Of a DNA stretch of 64,000 nt, positions 33,907 through 44,931 are shown piece by piece. The stretch covers positions 124,001 through 188,000 of the forward strand of contig JBAMJV010002952.1 of the NCBI GenBank assembly GCA_037951105.1, written 5' to 3'. The notes under the pieces were generated by a model, which was not told where the DNA came from, made no database searches, and was given only the letters and a program-made list of their open reading frames with translations. The position numbers and the translations under genes were made by a program. Position 1 is the stretch's first letter. Each line of letters starts with the position of its first letter. This DNA is from Echinarachnius parma. Taxonomy: Eukaryota; Echinodermata; Echinoidea; Clypeasteroida; Echinarachniidae.

Positions 33907-35723
33907 TCTGCCAACCGATGTTTATCTAACAAAGGACAGACATTTCCCTCAAAACTAACAACTTTTAATTGCAATTGCTGGCGATTTTATTAATGGAAAG
34001 TCTTGAAGGCAACCAATCGATAAGCGTGCGACCGCGTATTGTGACACTTCCGCCAGATAAAGTTGAAGATTTATTTTAACGATGAGCAGCCCAGGATCTC
34101 CCAATATCTCTTCATTTGTATCAGCAGATCAGTGTATCGATATGTGCTTTTGATGGCTCTTTAGGATTCATTGTCTCTATTCAACAGTACAACGGACAAA
34201 TACAAATGATGAATGTTATGCTATCATTTCTATAAGTTGTCGAATTGAAGAGCTGGTTTCGAAACACTTATAAAATGTCACTACACTACACCTAATTATA
34301 CAATGTGCCCAACAAGCAATTAAGTTGCGCTCTTCTCAAAGAACCGATATTGTGCGCATCTTATACACATGGGAGGAGGAACTTTAGTTTGAGTAGCAGT
34401 ATTTCCATTTGGAGGAGATGTAGCATGTTAAAAAGAAATTAATTTTGATGAGTTAAGTCTTTTAAATGTCATTACCTAACATGTATAAAATACATCTGTA
34501 ACTGTAATATTTGATTTATCAGCACTTCTTAGCCAGGGACAATCTGGATGGAGAAAGTGTGGGGTGGCCGGGGGAGTAGGGGAGGAGTGGAATCATTTCC
34601 ATAATGTAATATGTGGATTGAATACCAAGGCATTTTAATTGAATTTATTTAAAGTACATACAAAATATAAGCAGTGTCATTTTCTTCACTAACAAATTAT
34701 TCTTCCCATAATGAATGTGTGGATTGATAAATGCATTTTAATTGCATTTAATTGAAGTATATAACAAATATTAGTAATATTATTTTACGCAGGTTATGTC
34801 TGTACATAGTTGGGCGGGGAGGGGGTGTTATTCCTGCACACTGTTATACTATGTTTTGCTAATGGCATACATAACATTAAATATCTCACAAAGAAACAAA
34901 GTTATTTCCACCTCTTAACAAAACAGTTTGAAATCAATATTCTTTACATTGTTGACAAGTAAACATTACATGTTTCAGTTTTAAACTCGCATGCTTAACA
35001 GTAACACCAATTCGTCTGATTCCCTTTCTCCATATTACAAGGGCTATTTTGGATTCAAGTAGCTGGAAATTGATAGTTTACTTCGTTGGCAAGGATACGT
35101 CTAATACTTGAACAAAACATTGGTATACGATTCAGTTTCAAACCGTGCTTTTTGCATGCCTAATATCTTCCCCAGTCCCTTTATCCATTCTTTTTGTTAT
35201 AAATAACGACCATTACTTTTATTCACGAACAGTTTCTTTAAATCACATTATGAGCATAACAACATCAAGAGCCACATTAATTAAACATTCAGGTGTTCGT
35301 AGTGCATGAGATAACATGAAAAGCACATGGGTGAGATATAAGTAACAATTTTCTAATTGAAATATAATTATACTCATTATTGTACATGCCGCTGCATTTG
35401 AAATATAGTAAACGGTGAATGTTAACCTTAAACTGTTTTGTGAACATTTCAGTGCATACTACTTTTAAGAATAGATCATAATATGCATGTATAGTGTTCA
35501 TGTTCAGCAGACTAAATATGAACAATGATTTTGGAGACATATTCCGCAATTATGTAGTATATGTCTTTTTATACTGTATTATCCTTCTGTGGAGTAAGTG
35601 CCTTATTCACATATTACATCAATACAATAAACGTTTCGGTAGAGCTAATAATTAAACGAGTTTTTACAACTTTTTTGAAAGGACGTCAGAAATTAACTGT
35701 TGTACATTCACTGTGCAATTATT
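33907..35723. other. Intact junction: receptor 5' flank followed by next 3' flank
   Basis: No gene. This is the cleanest uninterrupted inter-receptor region. It includes the empty sites for element A and element B (near 34555) and for the foldback element at 5520 (near 35036). It serves as the internal reference for those insertions. The frame 35289-35549 is not conserved. Confidence 0.6.
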
Positions 35724-37661
35724 TCACTTCAAACAATTTTCATAGGTGAGTTGTTTCATGCATTCGTATTGATGATCCAACACACTAGAGGTCATCTCTT
35801 CGTACTTGTGGTAATGTTCATCATGTTGAGACGCCTTTCTCTCATCCATTACTACTTCTTCATCTTCATGTGCCATCTTCACCAAAGTCATCTCATATCC
35901 ATCCTCATCAACAACATCGCACCTTTCACGAGAACATCCTCCTATTTGGTTCACAGAGTCGAGGCCAGACTTGTTTGCTGTTCCTTGGACCTTCTTTGAT
36001 TGGCGCGGTTGTTCATTTGCTACTGCATACCCATCCTCATCGATAATGTCCCGGTAAGATGAACTCAACTGTGGAGAGCTGACATTTCTGGAATCAAAGT
36101 GATCAGTTACATTGGTAACCACTGGTATCTTGGTCTTCTTCGATGGACGCACTTGTTTCGCCACCATTGGCACTTCATATCCACCCTCATCAATGACCCT
36201 ATCGGCTCCATAGCAACTGCTTCCTGGATCACTTCCAGTGCTGCTGTCTATGATGGATCCTTTAGCTCCCCCACTGTTCTCATCTGACATACATGCTGTC
36301 TTCAATCGCATTGGGATCTCATATCCATCTTCATCAATCGCTTGTTCACTACTAGTGAAACGAACGTTAAGAACACCTCCTCCCGATGTATTAGTTCGGT
36401 CGCTTGTCACGGTCATGTCATGTGCATGGGTGTTATCATCAATATCTTCGATCACGGGAAGCTCTGCATGACCTCTGGCTTGCGTTCCTTGCCTGACAGA
36501 GTCACCTCTAACACGGATAGGTTTATCTTCACCTTTTCGAGATGAAACGATGCGGATTTTTGCGTAGACAACAAAGGCAACAATAAGGGTTATTGTGATG
36601 AGTTCCAGTAGTATGAAAACAACAGTCAGAGTGATGTATGTATTCTCATCAGGTGCCTTATTCGTCGCATCAGGTTTACTGGTTGGCTCTTGTTGTTTAG
36701 TAGATAGGGCCATGCTTGTGCTAGGAACACGATATATCAGGTCAAAACCAACAGCAACCAGATTGGATGGCGTTTCAGGTCCGAATGTTTTGCACACGAC
36801 GATCCTTCCCACATCGCTGTCAATGATATCCTGCAACAACATGAATCTTCCTCCTTGTCGGGTCCATGATCGATTCTTAATTTCCACATCTCCGATGTAC
36901 TCGTCAACGAGACTCCATGTGATCTCAAAAGTCTCGCTTGATTTGAGCTCGCACTCGAATTCAGCATCGTGTCCGTTTAGTACGTGCCGGACGTCAACGT
37001 AAACCGGGAAGGAGCACGTATGGTTTTCATTTAAATCTCCGTGGGACGATATACATGATGCATTCGAAACGTTTTTAAAGGCATTGAAGTCCAAAGGAGT
37101 TTTCAGTAACAATGACGACGATTCGACATTACTTATACCGTATAGTCCGAATGATAAACTTAGATGTGGCACAAGCCCGTAAAACGCGCTCGTTTCGCAT
37201 GTATAATCGACAGTTTTAACGTCAGTTTGTCCAGTCACAAATTTAGGAAAGATTGAACACTCAGGTGGCACGATTTGTCCAACATCGATAACAGTTAAGG
37301 TGAATGTTTGAACAACTTCAGTCCCCAACATACATTCATAAAACGGCCTAATGTCAGAAGAAACGATGAACGTTAACTGAGAAATGGAGCCCTGACGAGT
37401 TCCATAGTATCCTGGGAGTAAATTAACACAGTAGTTTGTATTAACCTTACAATTAGCTACAAAGATTGGATAGTTTTTGTCGGTATTCACCAGCGCAATC
37501 CACTCTATTTCACTTGTATCATTACTTGCATTGCAAGTTAACGTAACGTTTCTTCCCTCTACAACAGCCTTTTCCACAACATTGTCACCACAAAGGGCGA
37601 GAGAAAATATGCACACTAAATATGAAATACAAGTTAGTTTCAATAGTTTTTTGAGCCTCAT
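35724..37661 (-). CDS. Class A Ig-domain transmembrane receptor, intact (645 aa)
   Basis: The best preserved class A gene, in one frame. Leader: about 1-24. Domain 1: Cys43/Trp54/Cys110. Domain 2: Cys135, 155, 203 and 216. Domain 3: Cys237/Trp249/Cys290. Membrane helix: about 341-367. A basic juxtamembrane stretch (about 368-400) follows. Tail tyrosines: 447 (EIP), 495 (EVP), 536 (RDI, ITIM-like), 545 (AVA), 589 (EMT), 617, 620 (EEM), 632 (ECM) and 640 (ENC). Several NxS/T sites in the ectodomain fit an extracellular protein. The helix and juxtamembrane sequence differ completely from the other copies, which share a SLWL(V/I)T-type helix, while the rest of the tail is the same, pointing to segment exchange. 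Probable immune-type signalling receptor; ligand unknown. Confidence 0.9.
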   Translation of the reverse strand: MRLKKLLKLTCISYLVCIFSLALCGDNVVEKAVVEGRNVTLTCNASNDTSEIEWIALVNTDKNYPIFVANCKVNTNYCVNLLPGYYGTRQGSISQLTFIVSSDIRPFYECMLGTEVVQTFTLTVIDVGQIVPPECSIFPKFVTGQTDVKTVDYTCETSAFYGLVPHLSLSFGLYGISNVESSSLLLKTPLDFNAFKNVSNASCISSHGDLNENHTCSFPVYVDVRHVLNGHDAEFECELKSSETFEITWSLVDEYIGDVEIKNRSWTRQGGRFMLLQDIIDSDVGRIVVCKTFGPETPSNLVAVGFDLIYRVPSTSMALSTKQQEPTSKPDATNKAPDENTYITLTVVFILLELITITLIVAFVVYAKIRIVSSRKGEDKPIRVRGDSVRQGTQARGHAELPVIEDIDDNTHAHDMTVTSDRTNTSGGGVLNVRFTSSEQAIDEDGYEIPMRLKTACMSDENSGGAKGSIIDSSTGSDPGSSCYGADRVIDEGGYEVPMVAKQVRPSKKTKIPVVTNVTDHFDSRNVSSPQLSSSYRDIIDEDGYAVANEQPRQSKKVQGTANKSGLDSVNQIGGCSRERCDVVDEDGYEMTLVKMAHEDEEVVMDERKASQHDEHYHKYEEMTSSVLDHQYECMKQLTYENCLK

Positions 37662-37664
37662 TTT

Positions 37665-37700
37665 GCCTACACGTATTTATCTAACAAAATGTTTACACAA
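37665..37700 (-). promoter_or_regulatory. Conserved class A upstream box
   Basis: Same block as before the copy at 31946: TGTAAACA (37690-37697 on the minus strand) and GTTAGATAAATAC just ahead of the start codon of the intact gene. Confidence 0.45.
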
Positions 37701-38196
37701 AACAATTTTGACACTTCCGCCATATAAAGTTGAAGATTAAAGTTTCTCGATGAGTAGACCATACATTCAAAAATACATATCTTCATATCATGTATCAATA
37801 TGTGATTGTGATGGCTCGTTAGGATGTATTGTCCCTATTAACCATTGCAACGGACAAATACAAATTATGTCATGCTGTCATTTCTATAAGTGGTGGAATT
37901 GAAGAGCTGGTTTCTAAACACTCTTAAAATGTCTCTCCACTTCACCTATAGTACTAGTTTTGATAAATTATTATAAATTGTCCCCAACAAGCAATTAACA
38001 TGATTAAGTTTTGCCCTTCTCAAATAACCGATATGGTACGCATTTTATAAACGGGGGAGGCAAGTGGGAGTATCGGTCGTGAATATGTCATTAAAAAGAC
38101 AATGTCGCACGCATTTCCATTTGGAGATGTGGCATGTTGAAAAGAAAATCATTTTGATGAGCGAAGTCTTCGAAATTTCACAACCAAACATGTATC
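37698..38196. other. Receptor 5' flank
   Basis: No gene. Matches 11370-11700, 33980-34400 and 20360-20700. It is interrupted at 38197 by a small MITE. Confidence 0.5.
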
Positions 38197-38711
38197 TTAA
38201 AGGTGTAGTTCTGTTTTGGTAATACATTTTCTGTGAGATAATGAAACATTTTAAAGAGTAGAACATTTTAATGACAGAATAAACTTTATTTTATCAAAGT
38301 CGGTTCAGAAACGGCTAAAATATCAATGAATATATCCGATCGGAATAAATCTGGTCCCCAGATTTATTCGATGATTTGTTTTAATTTAAAAAATGCTTAC
38401 ACTTTTTCAATAACTTTCAAAAAGAGGTTTTCAAATAGTTGTTGATGATCTCTCTATTTAATCATTATTTCAACAAAACATCACATGCATAATCTTGTAT
38501 GAAAATGGTTGAAACCAATGCTTATTTAGAGAGCGCCCTCTTGTGTTTTAATAGCTCGTTTAAAAAAATTAAAACAGGCTTTTTACTTAGTCGTTTGTAA
38601 TTTACCTTTCAAGCATGGTGGAGTTATGTTACTATTAGTTTGTAATGTAACTGTACACATTTTGGTTACTAATTAAAGCTCAGCCTTACCAAAGCTGTAC
38701 TACCCCTTTAA
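38197..38711. mobile_element. Small MITE with TTAAAGG termini
   Basis: The left end TTAAAGGTGTAGTTCTG and the right end (reverse complement TTAAAGGGGTAGTACAG) form imperfect inverted repeats continuing into TTTTGGTAA / TTTGGTAAG. It is about 515 bp without coding capacity, inserted in a receptor 5' flank just before element B. Superfamily unassigned. Confidence 0.6.
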
Positions 38712-39869
38712 GCAGTAAAATATAATGTAAATAGGATTGTGTAATATTTAATTTATCAGCACATCTTAGCCAGGGACAATCCGGGCGGACACAGATTAGG
38801 GCGTCGGTCGGCAAATGAAAGGGCATTATGACGCTATCGATAGCAAAAACCGATACATGTTTTTTTTACAAGTAAAGGAAATTTTCATTATATTTCATAT
38901 ATTATGAGTAAATTAAGTTGTGTGCTTAATACATGATGAAGTGATAAGAAATAAACGCCGTGTTTGGTTTACAGGTCAAATCTATGTTTTAAAACGAAGA
39001 AAATGAACTTTTATTACATCGCCCTTATTACGCGCAAAGCAAAGTCCAAAGTGCGCATGTATAAAAGGGCGATTTGCATATCGCCCTTTCATGAGCCGAT
39101 TTCGTATGCATAATCACCGCGCATACGCATGATAAGAAGGACATTATCGCGCGCGTATATGACGGGCCAAACATGACATAAGTATGTACAACTATACATC
39201 GATACATCCACGGTGTAGATGTACGGTTTTGACCAATCGGGGCGCAGGAAACTATACAACTATTGGCCCGTCATACGCGCGCCCTTATTAAACGTGTATT
39301 GTAGGGACATACATTTGGCATACTAATTTATACTACGTGTTTAATAAGGGCATTTTATAATCGCTGGTGACAAGCTGATGTTGTCGTGAACATCATGATA
39401 GAGGCATGAAAAGTTCTAATGAATAAAAAATAAATTAAGAATATTTTTGACGTGTACATAAAAGGACCTTTTCCTGAATGGTATTATGACACGATTTAAC
39501 AATTTAACAATTTACGTTACTAGAATTGCATTTATTTACATAGCTTTGTTGCATAAACGATGCTATTTTAATTGTTGTACATAGAATATTACGAATTCGC
39601 AGAAATGTGACATAATTTCAAGTTGTGTGTATAATAGAAGTCAAATTAGACAAGTTTTGTTGTAATTGGTTGTTTTTGAAGGGCTTAATGGGGAATGTCT
39701 TAATTAGCATTTATAATAATGTAATATTTTGTTGAAATGGTCATTTAAACTAATATGTCTTCATACTACTTTAATAGCCAATTCATTCCGGGGGTCTAAA
39801 GAGCGGTATTTTTTGAAAGTCGGGTATCTTTAGAGCAGCAATCGGGTGTGAAAACGGGTTTTTTTTTTC

Positions 39870-40486
39870 TTCAAGTGGCCAGGTAAACCAAAACGCATGT
39901 TATCTTCCGTCAACTATTTGTAAACCATTTGACCCAACATATTTTGTATATTTAAAAACATTGTATTAGTTATTTGTCGCCATAGTGCTAGCCCCCCCCC
40001 CCCCCCCCCGACCTCTGATAACCTCTCCCGAGTAAAATTGTATTGTTGACTGGTTGTGACATCAGTCCCATCAGTCATTCACTACTTAGTTACAAATAAC
40101 ATCACATGGTTGAATACAATACCAACTCACACACCTTCAATGTCAATAGCAGTTGCTTTGTCAGAAGAAGAGCATGTCTAAGCTATTGTTTGGAGGCGTG
40201 CAGGGCATGCTTTTGTGTGCATGATCTTTCTGTACTTTCATCTAATTTGCTAATCTCATGGTAACTGACCAGTGATTGACAGATGATGTCACCACCAGTC
40301 AACAATAGAATTCACTCTGGAGGTTTTTTTTTAGGAGGTGGGGCTTAGCAACATGAAGAAACATAAATGATACAATATTTAAAAATATACGAAACATATT
40401 TTTAAAATTTCGAAAACAAATTACAAATGTGTAAACCAATACATATACAGGAGTAAACATGCATTTGGTTTTCAAGACCCCTTTAA
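39870..40486. mobile_element. Palindromic MITE, copy 1 (diverged)
   Basis: The left half (GGTAAACCAAAACGCATGTT near 39882) returns inverted at the right end (CATGCATTTGGTTTTC near 40459, ending CCCTTTAA). It matches the better preserved copy at 42011-42644. An 18-base C run at 39992-40009 lies within. Confidence 0.6.
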
Positions 40487-40649
40487 GCGGCAAATATCCG
40501 TTTTACATTATACATGAGTGTACCGCCCCCCCCCCCCCCCCCCCCCCTGCCCTCCCGGGCATCCATCGTTGTCGTGGTGAAAACATTCCTCGATGATACA
40601 GCACTTGCCACTTATCAAAGCTCCGACACGAATTACCAGTCAATCGGCT
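40487..40649. other. Spacer with a 22-base C run
   Basis: C homopolymer at 40526-40547 followed by unassigned sequence. Nothing else seen. Confidence 0.5.
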
Positions 40650-41860
40650 TCTGTTTCAGACAATGTTTTAACAAATGAGGACGATGTTATTCACTCGGGT
40701 ATATTTATTTCTGATGTAAGCGATCACCTAGCGTACAAACAATTCCGATTCTTTTATTAAAAAACGTGCAATAACTGATGCAAATATTGCTATATTTTGC
40801 CATAAACTAAGTAATGTTAAATGGCCTTCTCAATATGAGTGTTACAATACCTTTTTAGCAATTTTTGTGTCGTTATACGATGAATGTTTTCCCATAGTAA
40901 ATATATATAGAAAAAAATACATTTTAGAAACCTTGGTTTCATTCTCATTTAAAACTATGTCAAGGAAGAAGTTGAATTTGTATAAACGATAGATTTTTAA
41001 AAACCCCTCTGATAGAAAGTATACAAAGATGAGAAACAAGTTCACGTTTGAGTCTCGTAAAGCAGAAAGAAAATATTAAGAATTTAAATTTAAAGATACT
41101 ATAGGTAATATGTCTGCTACATGGAAGGTTATAAACAATTTTCTTGGTAAAAAAAGAAATCATCAAATGCAAATTTTGTAAGTGATGCATATTTCAATTC
41201 CAGACCATGAAATTGCTGATAGTTTTCATGATTATTTTGTAAATGCTGCATCCAATTTATTGAAGGAATCGGTACAGTCATGATGTTAATTCTGGTTGTC
41301 ATTTTAATGTCTCATTTAATTCCCAATCCATGTTTCTTGTTCACCCGTAAGTTCTCGTGAGATTATTGATATCATTCTCGGAATGAAAAGTGCAACAAGC
41401 CCAGGATTTGAGGATATTTCAATTTCTGTTGTGAAAAGGGTAATACATTTAATAGCTGAACCTCTATGTCGAATTTTTAATTTTTCTTTTCTTGCATGGC
41501 ATCTTTCCTACCTAAATGAAAATTGCTAAAGTTATACCGATTTATAAAAAAAGGTGATCATAGTTTATTTTCGAATTATCGACCATTTTCTTTATTATCC
41601 AAATTTTTAAAGATCTTAATTGGAAAGATGTATGTATAATTCAAATTTATTTAAAAAAATGATTTGTTATTTTCTAATCAGTTTGGCTTCAGGCCTCAAC
41701 ACTCCACCTCTTCAGCACTTATAGAATTTATTCACCATATAACATGTGCTTTGGATGCAAAACTATTTTCAATAACCTTATTTCTAGATTTAACAAAGTA
41801 ATTCGACTGCCGGGAACATTATATTTTGATAAATAAATAAAGACCATCCCCACCAAGATT
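40650..41860 (+). pseudogene. Decayed non-LTR retrotransposon (endonuclease end and reverse transcriptase)
   Basis: Translated pieces in changing frames show SGIFISDVSDHL (end of the endonuclease, near 40700), EIIDIILGMKSATSPG (41355-41400), KVIPIYKK (near 41530), SNYRPFSLLS (near 41575), FGFRPQHSTSSAL (near 41685) and TLFLDLTK (near 41780). Homology stops before the catalytic FADD. Several frameshifts and stops make it inactive. A TCAATAAATGAAATTAT tail near 41993 may be the true 3' end of the element. Confidence 0.75.
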
Positions 41861-42010
41861 CTTTTATCTTTAATTATGGTCCCTTCATATAGTCCTATCT
41901 CATTTATTTGTATTGTACAATCTTTATATTTATGTATTATTTATTTGTTTTGTTTTACATTGTAAATTATTTCCTTGTTTTGGTGTTATGAGTCAATAAA
42001 TGAAATTATA

Positions 42011-42644
42011 TTAAAGGGGCCGTGCAACCCAAATGCATGTTGACCTCTGTTCATCTGTATAGTGTACACATTCAATATTTGTAAACAGTTTGACCCAAAT
42101 ATGTTTTGTATATTTTTAAACATTTTATCATTTATTTGTCTTCATGTTGCTAAGCCCCACCTCCTAAAAAACCCTCCAGAGCAAATTCTATTGTAGACCT
42201 GCAGTGACATCATTTTGTCAATCACTGGTCAGCTACCATGGGATTAACAAAAGATAAAAGTACAAAAAGAACATCCACACAAAAACATGCCCTGCATACC
42301 TCCATACAATAGCTTAGACAGTGCTTTTCTTCTGACATAGCAACAGCTATTGTAATTGAAGTTGTGTGAGTTGGTATTCTATTCAACCGTGTGATGCTAT
42401 TGTTATTAGCCTAATCATGGTAGCTGACCAGTGATTGACAAATGATGTCACTGCAGGTCTACAATAGAATTTGCTCTGGAGGGTTTTTTAGGAGGTGGGG
42501 CTTAGCAACATGAAGACAAATAAATGATAAAATGTTTAAAAATATACAAAACATATTTGGTTCAAACCGTTTACAAATATTGAATGTGTACACTAATACA
42601 GATGAACAGAGGACAACATGCATTTGGGTTGCAGGGCCCTTTAA
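42011..42644. mobile_element. Palindromic MITE, copy 2
   Basis: The two halves are near-perfect inverted repeats of about 240 bp (for example CTAAGCCCCACCTCCTAAAA near 42150 and its complement near 42490), with TTAAAGG/CCTTTAA ends. The centre (42240-42410) is unique. Strong hairpin potential; no coding capacity. Confidence 0.75.
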
Positions 42645-43199
42645 ATGAAAGGATGAAGCCAGCTGATACCGCGACCACACACAACTGGGGGGGGGGGGGG
42701 GGGGGGGGGGGAGGGAGGGGTCACAAAGATGTTGAACTTAACTCTAAGTTGGACTGAACTATTACGGAAAGCCATGACTTGTGTAGCCCGAAATAAAATA
42801 TCAACGCTTTTAGACTGTCATATATATATTTTACATCAAAAACATGGAATCTCCTTGATAATAGAAAATAATAAGAATATTTTATGCCTTTGAAAAAGGA
42901 CTTTTAAACAACTTTTCAAAGAACCTAATGCCTCTTAAAACTTTTTACGTCCAACTTAGCGATACATTCAACTAATGATTGTTGTGAAACACCATCCTGG
43001 GGGAGGAATTGTGGTATATTGCCTTGAGGTAGCTGCTGTGTGGGTGTGGAATCTTATATAAATTTATCTCCAATAGTTATTGAGATTCATTATGTCACTG
43101 CTATACTATTGTCGGCAACTAGATTAATTTTGCATGAATTGTGACATTACAGACGGTACAGAAAGCTTGAGCAAAAAATAATAATCACATGTGAATGTA
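42645..43199. other. Spacer in element B with a 25-base G run
   Basis: The G run spans 42687-42711. The rest is AT-rich and unassigned. Confidence 0.45.
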
Positions 43200-44540
43200 T
43201 TTTACACTCCTTTTCTGATATAGAGAAAAGGTGTTTTTTTTTTTTTTTTACGGCAAAACAATATTACTTATGATGTCACGAAGTCAATTGGTTAACACAT
43301 CCATAGTTCCATCAGGATCCTTTCTCGTATATATGAGTATATATATGCACTATTCGGTAATGTATATTCATAGCTGGATGAAATATCAAAGATTTTTTTC
43401 TTCCAAAGCGGCTACCCTAATTTGCATAAATTTACGCTGAACAATACGGAAAGAAAACAAACTTTGTTCATAACATTCGAATATCTTCCACTCTGCGTTT
43501 GTCAGTATAACTATAAAGACATTGAGTTAAGTTTTATTTTGGGGCATAACAAAGTATCATCATTACATTTTACATGTAATGAAAATGCAGTCTTACGCAA
43601 ATATCTGGTCTAATTTGCATATTATGACGTCACAAACTCAACTAGTCGCCTTTATCTGTAGCCTGATATTTATCTTTAGCTTTATGTTTAACCTTTTCAA
43701 CCTTATAACAAAACATGGAGACACTAGACGTTATTGTATTTATATTAATGGATGAAATATCAAATATTATTTTTTTTTCAAAATGGCTACCATAATTTGC
43801 ATAAATTCGCATAAGATGATACGGAGAGAAAATATGAATGATATCTTCATATTTCAATGTATTTTACTATTTTGCGTTTCTGATATAGAGACATTAATAC
43901 AAATTTGATTTGGGGGTATAATGTAGCATTGATCATCATCATATGCAATGAAATTCAGTTTTTATGCAAATTTATGTCATAATTTGCATATTGTGACGTC
44001 ACAAATTCAACTGGCCACGTCATGTATAATTCGATCACGATCACTGACTCTTACAGCATCAAAATAGTGACACTATGTGTTCATATATCTTACTTGCTGT
44101 AAGAAATATCACATATAATATTTTTTCAGAAAAATCTACCCTAATTTGCATAAATTTGCATAAAAAGATGCGGAGGGAAGGTATTACTATTGTTATCACA
44201 TTGAGATGAATTCCACTCTGCGGTTCTGATATATAGATATTGACTAACGTTTATTTTTCAGGTAATATCATGATATAATCATCATTATATCTAAAGAAAA
44301 TGGAGTTTTATGCAAATTTATGGCCAATTTGCATATCATGACGTCACAAAGTCATATGTCACCTCACGAATAATTTTAACATCATCCTTAACCCTTACAA
44401 CATGAACAAAGAGAGAAAAAAAATGTAAAAGTAGATTTATTGATGGATGAAATATCATAGATGATATTTTTACAAAATGGCTTCCCTAATTTGCATAAAT
44501 TTTCATAAATTTGCATAAATTTGCATACAGATTATATCTG
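43200..44540. repeat. Degenerate tandem repeat, about 345-370 bp unit, 3-4 copies
   Basis: Each unit contains, in order, a CCCTAATTTGCATAAATTT segment, a block ending near GATAT(A)GAGA, and ATTTGCATAT next to a palindromic TGACGTCA followed by CAAA. The TGACGTCA copies are at 43625-43632, 43994-44001 and 44339-44346; a weaker copy is near 43274. AT-rich and non-coding. Confidence 0.65.
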
Positions 44541-44931
44541 GGAAACTTGTTGATTATGTGAACATATCTTATGCTATGATACGCCTTAAAAAAAACCACA
44601 ATTATGATCTTCAAGGAGATGCTCTTACACTACACACTGCCTTCAACACAGTACGGTATAGGGAGTGCCCTTTCATTTACCGAAATTCACTCCACTTTGC
44701 GAATGTGAAGAAGGGCGCGCGCGATAGTGCCCTTTTAATTGCCGAAATCGCGCAGTTTGGCGATATCGCCCTTTGATTATTGGGGATTATCTCCGGATTT
44801 CGGGCAAATCTGGAAAATTTGAAAACATCATTGGAAAGGTATTTTGATACTCTATCCGAATATGCAAAAAAACGAAAAACGATATTTTTCGATACTATCG
44901 CCCAAACTGCCCTTTCATTTGCCGACCGACG

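Larger units (their letters stand above)
38802..44931. mobile_element. Large inverted-repeat element B (6.1 kb)
   Basis: The ends carry CGTCGGTCGGCAAATGAAAG (38802) and its reverse complement, ending at 44931. Receptor flank sequence is continuous outside (GGACACAGATTAGGG left, AGGGGTGAGTGGAGTTG right); AGGG on both sides may be a target duplication. The subterminal regions (38825-39300 and 44650-44900) are rich in short GGGCGAT/AAAGGGC repeats in both orientations. The interior holds two palindromic MITEs, a dead LINE and a tandem repeat. No transposase was recognised. Confidence 0.7.

Noticed and set aside
35700..35999. Hydrophobic open frame on the plus strand opposite the receptor tail (also at 1890, 8560, 15300, 31934, 47379)
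   Set aside because: It recurs in every tail copy because the tail itself is conserved on the other strand; a start and length that vary between copies argue against a real gene.
36050..36400. Classical ITAM in the receptor tails
   Set aside because: YRDI is followed by YAV(P/A) after 5 residues rather than a second YxxL/I at 6-8, so the ITAM pattern is not met; only the single ITIM-like site is credible.
1..37661. V(D)J-type recombination signals near the Ig domains
   Set aside because: No paired heptamer and nonamer arrangement was noticed by eye; domains are encoded in complete genes, so segment joining is not needed.
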